From Pirellula sp. SH-Sr6A (GTDB lineage: Bacteria; Planctomycetota; Planctomycetia; Pirellulales; Pirellulaceae): 64,000 nt of DNA. The stretch is taken from the NCBI RefSeq assembly GCF_001610875.1, contig NZ_CP011272.1:911988-975987 (forward strand), read 5' to 3'. Both the position numbers and the translations under genes were made by a program. Each line of letters starts with the position of its first letter. The stretch's first letter is position 1. The notes beneath the pieces were generated by a model. It did not search any database. It was not told the DNA's origin and was given only the letters and a program-made list of their open reading frames with translations. Positions 28,437 through 35,770 of this stretch are shown here, piece by piece.

Positions 28437-29036
28437 ATGCCTTCGACACCTGACACGCGAGAAAGCTTGATTCTGCGACTTCCAACCGCCTCCGACGCAC
28501 AGGCGTGGAGGGAGTTCGTTACGATTTACGAGCCCCTCCTCTTTCGCTTCGCTCGCCGGCGCGGATTGCAGGAAGCGGACGCACGTGAAATCGCTCAAAA
28601 CGTTTTTTTGGCGGTGGCCAATGCCGTTCCGCGATGGACCCCCGATCCTAGCCGAGGCCCCTTTCGGGCTTGGCTCTTTCGCATCGCACGCAATCAGTTG
28701 ATTCACTACGTCACCAAGCATCATCGACTTCGCGCGACGGGGCAAACTGCCGAGTGGGATATCCTCCAACGGGTGCCGCATCTATCGCAGGGGGAAGAAG
28801 AGATTGTCCAAGACTACCGTCGTGAAATGTTCCGGCTCGCCGCCGCGCAGATGCGTGATTCGTTTCACGAAACCACCTGGAAGGCGTTTTGGGGAACAGC
28901 GGTCTTGGGTCGCGCAGCGGACGAGATAGCCAAGGAGCTAGGGCTTACACCGGGCGCTGTGTATATCGCCAAATGTCGGGTAACGGCCAAACTGAAGTCG
29001 CTCATCGGCCAATGGGAGGCATGCGATGCCCTTTAA
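28437..29036 (+). CDS. ECF-type RNA polymerase sigma factor (planctomycete group)
   Basis: A 199-residue sigma-70 family protein. Region 2 is visible in LFRFARRRGLQEADAREIAQNVFLAV and GPFRAWLFRIARNQLIHYV; region 4 is at the end (AVLGRAADEIAKELGLTPGAVYIAKCRVTAKLK, a helix-turn-helix). The ATG at 28437 is chosen because the sequence before it (an in-frame stretch from 28302) does not resemble a sigma N-terminus. Its stop overlaps the start of the kinase gene by 11 bases, so both are probably translated together. Sigma genes paired with Ser/Thr kinase genes are a planctomycete feature, with the kinase thought to control the sigma. It likely reads a promoter near 28207-28436, shared with the divergent gene. 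Confidence 0.93.
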   Translation: MPSTPDTRESLILRLPTASDAQAWREFVTIYEPLLFRFARRRGLQEADAREIAQNVFLAVANAVPRWTPDPSRGPFRAWLFRIARNQLIHYVTKHHRLRATGQTAEWDILQRVPHLSQGEEEIVQDYRREMFRLAAAQMRDSFHETTWKAFWGTAVLGRAADEIAKELGLTPGAVYIAKCRVTAKLKSLIGQWEACDAL

Positions 29037-30582
29037 TCGAACCAAACCCTGCACCTCCGCCGCGTGGAAAAGTCTCCTTTCCGATTCGCTGGACGAAACG
29101 GCCATCGACGAGGCAACTCGGCATGTCGAGGGCTGTGAGGACTGCCGGTCGCAACTGCAGAAGGCCTCGGATCAGCCATCGGATTGGTGGGATGAGGCGC
29201 GACAATCCTGGTTGGAAGAGGAGCTTCCGAGTTCGGCCCCCCACGAATCGACTTGGATTTCAATCGAAGTGGGGAGCGAACTACCTCACGACACCAACAT
29301 CGAGGCGGAACGCGTCTCCCTCGCCTTCCTTTCCCCTCCTTCCCATCCGGAGTTGTTGGGACGCATCGGGCGATACAACGTCGAACGGGTAATCGGCACG
29401 GGGGGGATGGGGGTGGTTCTGAAGGCGTTTGATACAGAGCTCAATCGGCCTGTAGCGATTAAAGTCCTTTCCGATCACTTGGCCAACAACGCATCGGCTC
29501 GGAGACGCTTCGCAAGGGAAGCGCAAGCTGCGGCGGCAGTCATCCATCCCAATGTCATTCCGATCTACAACGTCGAGACCGACGATCGCTTGCCTTATCT
29601 CGTGATGCAATGTGTTCACGGTTCCTCCCTTCAAAGCAAAGTGGACCGGCAAGGCCCTTTGTCCGTGGAAGAAGTCCTCCGTATATCCAAACAAACGGCA
29701 GCGGGTCTTTCGGCCGCTCATGAACAAGGCTTGGTGCATCGAGATGTTAAGCCCGCCAATATTCTCATGGAGGAGAATGTTGATCGCGTCCTCCTGAGCG
29801 ACTTTGGATTGGCGCGAGCCGTGGACGACGCCTCCATGACACGGACGGGTGTCGTGGCGGGTACACCGCATTACATGTCGCCAGAACAAGCACGGGGAGA
29901 GTCGATCCAGTGTGCCAGCGACCAATTTTCACTGGGATGCGTCCTCTACTTCATGTTGACCGGCCGCCCCCCTTTTCGTGCCGAAACCGCAATGGGGATT
30001 TTGAACCGAATTTGTCATGATCCCCATAGACCCGTGCATGAAGTCCGATGCGATGTTCCTCGCGAAGTCAGCGAACTGGTTAGCCGATTGCTTGAAAAGG
30101 AACCTCGGAATCGATTCGCAACGGCCAAACATGTGGAGCTGGAAATCGATCGGTTGCTCGTCTTACTTCAATCGGGCCAACTCACTTTGGGGATTCCCAA
30201 ACCGCGTTGGTGGCAACTCTCTCGGCCAACACTGTCGACAGCATTGTTGATCGCAGGCGTAGTCGTGATCGGGGCTTGGAAACCATGGGAATGGATCGGG
30301 GAGGAAACAGAAACCGGTTCGCCCCCGATGGTAGTCAGCGAACCCGAGATGTCGGATATCACCGTTCGCGAGTTATTGCGATTGCGATCGGAATGGGAAG
30401 CCACTTTGTCCGAAGAACGGTCCATCGACGCCCAGGTGCAACAATTGTCTTCATCACTCCATCGTCTCGAGTTGGAGTGGGATGCATCGGAGACCATTCC
30501 GATGTCGCAAGAGGATGGATTGTTCATGGAATTGGAGCAAGAAATCTGGAATCAACGTTTGGAAACCGAGGCTTGGAAATAA
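29026..30582 (+). CDS. Membrane Ser/Thr protein kinase with N-terminal anti-sigma-like zinc finger
   Basis: A 518-residue protein. Residues 33-40 (HVEGCEDC) form an HxxxCxxC zinc motif as in anti-sigma factors. The kinase domain spans about 117-385: glycine loop GTGGMG 124-129, Lys146 in VAIKVL, catalytic loop HRDVKPAN 238-245, DFG 259-261 and SPEQARGE. Residues 403-419 are a single transmembrane helix (ALLIAGVVVIGAW), and about 100 residues with heptad character follow outside. The start overlaps the sigma gene. All catalytic residues are present, so an active kinase is expected. The zinc finger suggests it could hold the sigma factor directly and release it on phosphorylation, which is an inference. 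Confidence 0.93.
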   Translation: MPFNRTKPCTSAAWKSLLSDSLDETAIDEATRHVEGCEDCRSQLQKASDQPSDWWDEARQSWLEEELPSSAPHESTWISIEVGSELPHDTNIEAERVSLAFLSPPSHPELLGRIGRYNVERVIGTGGMGVVLKAFDTELNRPVAIKVLSDHLANNASARRRFAREAQAAAAVIHPNVIPIYNVETDDRLPYLVMQCVHGSSLQSKVDRQGPLSVEEVLRISKQTAAGLSAAHEQGLVHRDVKPANILMEENVDRVLLSDFGLARAVDDASMTRTGVVAGTPHYMSPEQARGESIQCASDQFSLGCVLYFMLTGRPPFRAETAMGILNRICHDPHRPVHEVRCDVPREVSELVSRLLEKEPRNRFATAKHVELEIDRLLVLLQSGQLTLGIPKPRWWQLSRPTLSTALLIAGVVVIGAWKPWEWIGEETETGSPPMVVSEPEMSDITVRELLRLRSEWEATLSEERSIDAQVQQLSSSLHRLELEWDASETIPMSQEDGLFMELEQEIWNQRLETEAWK

Positions 30583-30636
30583 CGAATGGAATCCCGTTCG
30601 GAGGATGGACTATTCACTTTTTAGAAAGGTTGGATC

Positions 30637-31617
30637 ATGAAAGTTAGTTGGAAGTCAAACGCGGCGCTGGTTGGTCTCGCGCTCACGGGGTCTTTGGGTG
30701 TGGTCGTCTACGCGCAGCAGCCACCTCAGAACAGTTTGCCGAGTATTTCTCAGACGATTGATTCGCAGCCCCAAGCGGTAAGCCCTGCGATCGCGCAGCC
30801 GCCGATAAATCAGCCACCGATGGTACAGGTGCCGATGCGGCCGTCGTCGCCCGGACAGTGGAATTCCCCTGTTGCGACCATCGCTCCCGTCGCTCCCGTC
30901 GCATCCACTGGCCCCCTGACACATGTTCTAGGGATGGCAAGGTGGGAGCCCGCCTCACCGAAACTAGAGTTGTTGACTTGGGAAGATGATCAATTCCGAA
31001 TCGAGCGACTCGATGGTCCTCCCACTCCGGAACAATTGTCGGCCCAGCGGGCAGCCCAATCCAAGTTGCGAGAGGCGGAGAAAATGCTTCGCAACGAGAA
31101 AGGGAGCGAACAGGAGAAGACAGAAGCGAAGGACTTGCTTCGCAGCTACTTCGCCGCGCAGTTTCAGCACGATCTCGACGTTCGAAAAGAACAAATCCAA
31201 CTGCTGGAGGAACAGCTTGCGAAGCTCAAGTCGATCGTCGACAAGCGGTCCGATCAAATGAAGAAAATCGTCGAACTGCGAATGACCTTGCTAGAAAACG
31301 ACAGCAACGGACTTGGGTTTCCACCCGCGTTTCATCAATTGCCTCACCAAGACCATTTGCAACCGGTACCTGGCATGCCTGGTATGACGGGCATGCCTGG
31401 TATGCGGATGATGGCGACTCCGAATTATTCAGGTTCGTACCCGTCGAGTCGGTTCTATCCGAGCGGGGGCACTGTTCCCACGCCGATTCCCCCGAGAGTT
31501 CCGCAATCCAACAGCAACCCGAGTTATTTCACTCCGGATAGCTTTACTCCTTCACAGCCAGCCAAGGCAGGTGATGGAAGGAAGAAGCCTGCGCCGAGCT
31601 TGGAAGACGGAGTGTAG
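30637..31617 (+). CDS. Secreted Pro/Gln-rich protein with coiled coil
   Basis: A 326-residue protein with a signal peptide (AALVGLALTGSLGVVVYAQQ). The N-terminus is rich in Gln, Pro and Met (QPPINQPPMVQVPM). The centre is helical and charged (QRAAQSKLREAEKMLRNEKG, QIQLLEEQLAKLKSIVDKR), a likely coiled coil. The C-terminal third is Pro/Gly/Met-rich with a short GMPGM-type repeat (PGMPGMTGMPGMRMM), then a disordered basic tail. It starts 54 bases after the kinase stop on the same strand, so it may be part of that unit. The function is unknown; an extracytoplasmic partner of the kinase's outer domain is possible. Confidence 0.7.
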   Translation: MKVSWKSNAALVGLALTGSLGVVVYAQQPPQNSLPSISQTIDSQPQAVSPAIAQPPINQPPMVQVPMRPSSPGQWNSPVATIAPVAPVASTGPLTHVLGMARWEPASPKLELLTWEDDQFRIERLDGPPTPEQLSAQRAAQSKLREAEKMLRNEKGSEQEKTEAKDLLRSYFAAQFQHDLDVRKEQIQLLEEQLAKLKSIVDKRSDQMKKIVELRMTLLENDSNGLGFPPAFHQLPHQDHLQPVPGMPGMTGMPGMRMMATPNYSGSYPSSRFYPSGGTVPTPIPPRVPQSNSNPSYFTPDSFTPSQPAKAGDGRKKPAPSLEDGV

Positions 31618-31733
31618 GACGAGCACCTCCTACACGCGATTGCCCGTTCATGCCCTCGAAGCTAGACTGGCTGCCTTGTTTAACGATCAAGACATAACAA
31701 GGCGGGCAGGACCGCAGGTAACCGGGAGAAAAT

Positions 31734-32225
31734 ATGAACGCAATCGAGACGTTGAAAGAAACCTACAAGTTCAGTTCGATGGTCCTACAGGCCTATGTGG
31801 GCGACTTCACGGATGAAGAGTTGATGCAATGCCCAGGCCCTGGCTGCAATAGTGTGGCTTGGCAACTGGGCCATTTGATTTCGTCCGGCTGCGGATTGCT
31901 ACAAATGGTTGCACCGGAGAGCGCTCCGAAATTGCCTGAAGGCTTCGAAGCGAAGCATGCAAAAGGGAATGCAGGGAGCAGCAACCGAGCAGACTTCCTC
32001 TCTACCCAAGAATACATGAAGCTCTTTGCGGACGTACAAGAAGCAACGTTTCGCGTCTTGGATCAACTCTCCGAAAGCGATCTGGACAAACCGAGTCCAG
32101 AGCGTATGCGCGGCAGGTTCCCTACGATGGGTTCCGTTTGCATCTTGATCTCGACCCACGCGATGATGCACGCAGGCCAATTTGTGCCGATCCGCCGCGC
32201 GTTGAATAAACCTGTCGTCATCTAG
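31734..32225 (+). CDS. DinB family protein
   Basis: A 163-residue four-helix-bundle protein of the DinB/YfiT superfamily. The three metal-binding His of the family are at expected positions: His47 in WQLGHLIS and His142/His146 in THAMMHAGQF. The length is typical. Such proteins are metal-dependent thiol transferases or related enzymes; many remain uncharacterised. GGGAG lies about nine bases before the ATG. It stands alone between the secreted Pro/Gln-rich protein and a convergent lipase-like gene. The name DinB here is the fold, not DNA polymerase IV. Confidence 0.85.
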   Translation: MNAIETLKETYKFSSMVLQAYVGDFTDEELMQCPGPGCNSVAWQLGHLISSGCGLLQMVAPESAPKLPEGFEAKHAKGNAGSSNRADFLSTQEYMKLFADVQEATFRVLDQLSESDLDKPSPERMRGRFPTMGSVCILISTHAMMHAGQFVPIRRALNKPVVI

Positions 32226-32248
32226 ACGCGATACGGTTACTCGATCGG

Positions 32249-34387
32249 TTACTTGATCAACGGAATCGGCAGGAGCTTCTTCTTCGATTTCTCAGGAAAA
32301 GGGAGCGGCTCGAAAGCGGATGCCGGCACGACTTGTGAGGTCGGCTGGTTGATATTCCATGGAACGTGCTGCTCGGATGCTTCCGGGCGTTGCTTCCAAT
32401 GGGGAGGAAGATCGAGGATCGCGGTCATTTGCGGGTACTGCGTCAGTTCCCTGAGGTGTTCGACCAGGATGCGGCGAACTTCGAGGATCGCTCTGGGTTT
32501 CGAGTGAATGTCTTGGTGCTTCGACTCCACCAAGATTTCGCTGATCACATCGTCCATCATGGCGCTTTGCACCCCGACGACACCATCGCTAGGCTCGTCT
32601 GATGTTTGGAGCCAACTCGATTGAGGTACCAGACCGATGATGTTGTGGTAGCGAACCCAGGGCGCGCGTGGGGCGCGGAGCATGGCTGGAAAGATCGGTG
32701 ATTGCGGGCTGAGGGAGTCGATACTGGTTGTGGTCGTAATCAGTTCTGTATTTTGAAAGACTCCAGGATTCTGGCGGATGAGGGAGTTCCCCATCTCGGT
32801 CACACTCGTGGGAAGCTTGATCAGCTTGCGGCCCAGCCACCGGGTAGCATCGTTTGCGTAGTCGCTGCCTCGGTGCGGGGTCCCGATCGTGACCACCCGT
32901 TTGATCGAAGGATTGGGATGGAAGTAGAGCGCGGCAGCCAGGCGTCGCAATTCCGTCTCGTCACCTTGAAGCGTCGTGAAAGGTTTATCGCTCAGGACTC
33001 GCCAAAATTCTTCGCCACTTTCGATGGTTTGCATTCGCGAGACCAAACCGCCCATGCTGTGTCCTACTAGAACGACGTTGTCTAGAACTGGGTACTGGTG
33101 AGTTGGGTCCAAGGATTGGCGAAGTTCATGAAGGTCGCTTCGCATCTGCGTCGCGCTGATCCAAAAGGGCTGGCCGGTTGGATATTGATAAAACCAGAAC
33201 TGATAGTTGCGCCGAAGTTCTTGAAAGGATCGCAGATCGTTGAACATGGGCATCCACGTCAAAGGGCTTGACCAAAGCCCGTGAACCATCACAACCGGAA
33301 CGCGATTGGGGTCAAAGGGTTCGAGCATATAGATGCCCCGAAGCTTTTCCGTTTTGTTCGGATCGAAAAGTCCTACAGTGCTATTGGTTTGTTCGCGAAA
33401 TTTTTCGTTATCCAGGAAGTAGGCCAATGGGGTGCTCAGATCGGACTGCAGGGGGACCAAACGAGAGTTCAGTTGGATGTCGGTGGAATCCAATGGATCG
33501 TGCAGTTCGAGGACGCACGGATGGCGGTGCTGGCTGTCTCGAGACGTGTGGAGAGTCGGTGAAGTAACGCGGAGCAGGGCGGTGACGGGAAAGGAAAGGC
33601 CTTCGGGGTAATACTTCTCGGTCGGATCGTTTCCGTCATGCGGACGGCGAACCGCGATCATGGGAACGCCGACGCCGAAGCTCACATTGGCGGCGTCGAA
33701 TCCGCTGACTTGATAGTCGCTGCAGAACTTCAACTGCGCGAAATCGGCATCGCGCCAGGAGCCTCGTGCGACGACTTGCACGTCGTAATCCTTGGCCGAT
33801 GTCTTGATGCGGTAGCTGTTGCCAGGCTTCAAATTCCCTTGCCGGCTGACCAATCGCAGTGTGGCTTCCAAGGAGCTGTTGTAGAGATCGCAAGCCCCGC
33901 GAAACTGAGGATCATAAGGGTTTCGGGAGACATCCAGATCGGGGCAAAAGAGATAGAGGTACGCGTTGCTCACCGAGACGCTGTACATGTCGAGGGCTTG
34001 CCCTTCGTTCCCGCTCCGCTCGGCTTTGGTCCCGATAATGTAGGCGACTTCCGCAATCGCATAGACCTTCTCAGCTCCCCGTTCATCGGTTGCGAGTTCC
34101 TGCAATTGGATCAAACAGCCGCTTGGATCTTTTTCGTACAGGTCGAGGAGTGCATAGTGCCGGAGCAGAGATGATGTCCGCGCCGTAATCTGGGGGCCAG
34201 AGCGGGCTGCCAGTTGCAGTGTTTCGGTCAGTGGATTGAACGGATTCGAACGCATGGTGACGTACTTCTGCGTCGCACAGCCGCAGAAGAATATCCCCAC
34301 CAAACAGAAAAGGAGCGGGACGCACGACAAGTCGGGCGCTCGACACCAGGTTCTGAGTAAATAGTGGAGAAGTTGGTTTCGGCTCAT
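32249..34387 (-). CDS. Lipoprotein with alpha/beta-hydrolase (lipase-like) domain
   Basis: A 712-residue protein. The leader (VPLLFCLVGIFFCGC) ends in a Cys at residue 37 that could be lipidated. Residues about 45-340 form a domain I do not recognise, partly helical and partly beta-rich. The hydrolase domain follows: VMVHGLWSSPLTWMPM (oxyanion loop, residues about 367-380), nucleophile elbow VGHSMGGLVS with Ser444, and TIGTPHRGSDYAN. This suggests an esterase or lipase at the cell envelope. A long basic tail ends the protein. It is convergent with the DinB-like gene. The acid and His of the triad were not placed with certainty. Confidence 0.82.
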   Translation of the reverse strand: MSRNQLLHYLLRTWCRAPDLSCVPLLFCLVGIFFCGCATQKYVTMRSNPFNPLTETLQLAARSGPQITARTSSLLRHYALLDLYEKDPSGCLIQLQELATDERGAEKVYAIAEVAYIIGTKAERSGNEGQALDMYSVSVSNAYLYLFCPDLDVSRNPYDPQFRGACDLYNSSLEATLRLVSRQGNLKPGNSYRIKTSAKDYDVQVVARGSWRDADFAQLKFCSDYQVSGFDAANVSFGVGVPMIAVRRPHDGNDPTEKYYPEGLSFPVTALLRVTSPTLHTSRDSQHRHPCVLELHDPLDSTDIQLNSRLVPLQSDLSTPLAYFLDNEKFREQTNSTVGLFDPNKTEKLRGIYMLEPFDPNRVPVVMVHGLWSSPLTWMPMFNDLRSFQELRRNYQFWFYQYPTGQPFWISATQMRSDLHELRQSLDPTHQYPVLDNVVLVGHSMGGLVSRMQTIESGEEFWRVLSDKPFTTLQGDETELRRLAAALYFHPNPSIKRVVTIGTPHRGSDYANDATRWLGRKLIKLPTSVTEMGNSLIRQNPGVFQNTELITTTTSIDSLSPQSPIFPAMLRAPRAPWVRYHNIIGLVPQSSWLQTSDEPSDGVVGVQSAMMDDVISEILVESKHQDIHSKPRAILEVRRILVEHLRELTQYPQMTAILDLPPHWKQRPEASEQHVPWNINQPTSQVVPASAFEPLPFPEKSKKKLLPIPLIK

Positions 34388-34624
34388 GCAGTGCTAGCAA
34401 AGTTCGCGTTTTTCCATGTCCGCGATCGGTTCATAGCAGTCGGGGCTGAAGCGATGCAATGGCAGATGGCTAGTTCGGGCAAGTGAGGCGATTTGCGTCG
34501 TCGGAGGCTGGATTTGCAGGGCTACCCTGCCCTGGTTCCGGTTTGCGAGCTATCATGGGGCCCGGTCTGGCGCTCGCCGGATTGGACCCTTCTCGTTCCC
34601 TTCGCATCGCAACCACGACACCGC

Positions 34625-35770
34625 ATGACCAATGACTGGAAGCTCTTGATTTGTCTGGTGGCGGGAACGGTCATTCCGGCGGCGATCATCTCGTGGTGGG
34701 TAGTCGGCTGGGTTCGCAAGCGTGCGTTGAATTTGGGTTTGATGGATTTACCGAACGATCGCAAGGTGCATACGGTTCCGATCCCTCGTGGTGGTGGAAT
34801 CGGAATCGCGTTAGGGGTTACTCTCACCTTTGCGATCGGGGCTGTCGCGGTTTGGGGACTGCATAGGGACTGGTTAGGGATTCAGCAGTTGTTGCCGGAA
34901 TCGGTCGTTGTTCATCTCCCTGGTTTGGTGAGCCGACTTGGGGCGTTTGGAGTGTTGCTGGGAGGAGGGATCGCGTTGGCCGTTCTGGGGCTGTTCGACG
35001 ATCTCCGCGGATTGCCTTGGCAACTCCGATTGGCGGTCGAGTTCCTGGTGGCAGGGGTCGTCGTGTACTGGCAGAATCTTCAGCTTACCGCCTATATTCA
35101 GATTCCATGGCTTACGTCCTTGATGAGCGTCTTTTGGATCGTTTTGTTGATCAACTCGTTCAACATGCTCGACAACATGGACGCGCTCAGCTCGGGTGTT
35201 GCGGCGATCATTTGCGTCATGCTTACCGCCATGTTGTTATTGCCGGGTGGGGAATTGCCCAAACAGCCTCAATTGTTCGTTTCCGCTATGCTCTTGACGC
35301 TCTTAGGTGCATTGCTTGGTTTTTTGCGATACAACTGGCCTCCCGCTTCCATCTTTATGGGGGACTCCGGCAGTTACTTTGTCGGATACTGGATCGCGAT
35401 TACGACTCTGCTATCAACCTATGTAGACGCAAGAGGGTCGACTCCTCATGCTGTGTTAGCGCCTCTTTGCTTTTTGGCGATACCTATCTATGACACGCTC
35501 AGTGTGGTTTTGATTCGATTGCGCGAAGGGCGCAGTCCTTTTCAAGCCGATAAACGGCATTTTTCGCATCGTCTGGTGAGCTTGGGCTTGAGTAAGAAGC
35601 AAGCGGTCTGGGCAATTTACTTGGCTACGATCACTTGCTCATTAGGGGCATTGCTCTTGCCAAGAACCGATCTGGTGGGCGCGTCGTTGGTTTTATTGAT
35701 TGTGATTTGCATGTTGTTTTTGGTGAGCCAAATTGAAGGGATCTTGCGAAGAGGACCAGGTGATTCGTGA
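34625..35770 (+). CDS. Undecaprenyl-phosphate sugar-1-phosphate transferase (WecA/MraY family)
   Basis: A 381-residue polytopic membrane enzyme, about eleven hydrophobic helices. Family motifs are present: GLMDLPNDRKVHTVPIPRGG, LGLFDDLRGLPWQLRL (paired Asp), INSFNMLDNMDALSSG, MGDSGSYFVGY and FQADKRHFSHRLV (His-rich loop). WecA-type enzymes transfer GlcNAc-1-phosphate or a related sugar to undecaprenyl phosphate and begin O-antigen or capsule synthesis; the KVH...HR motifs fit this more than MraY. The ATG at 34625 is used. The next gene, an O-antigen ligase-like protein, starts with GTG overlapping the TGA here (35767-35770), so the two are coupled. The acceptor sugar cannot be told. Confidence 0.9.
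   Translation: MTNDWKLLICLVAGTVIPAAIISWWVVGWVRKRALNLGLMDLPNDRKVHTVPIPRGGGIGIALGVTLTFAIGAVAVWGLHRDWLGIQQLLPESVVVHLPGLVSRLGAFGVLLGGGIALAVLGLFDDLRGLPWQLRLAVEFLVAGVVVYWQNLQLTAYIQIPWLTSLMSVFWIVLLINSFNMLDNMDALSSGVAAIICVMLTAMLLLPGGELPKQPQLFVSAMLLTLLGALLGFLRYNWPPASIFMGDSGSYFVGYWIAITTLLSTYVDARGSTPHAVLAPLCFLAIPIYDTLSVVLIRLREGRSPFQADKRHFSHRLVSLGLSKKQAVWAIYLATITCSLGALLLPRTDLVGASLVLLIVICMLFLVSQIEGILRRGPGDS

Noticed and set aside
31375-31420. GMPGM repeats as a collagen-like domain
   Set aside because: Only two to three short repeats in a disordered Pro-rich tail; Gly-X-Y periodicity is not maintained.
31734-32225. DNA polymerase IV (dinB)
   Set aside because: The protein is the 163-residue DinB/YfiT four-helix bundle with three metal-binding His, not a polymerase.
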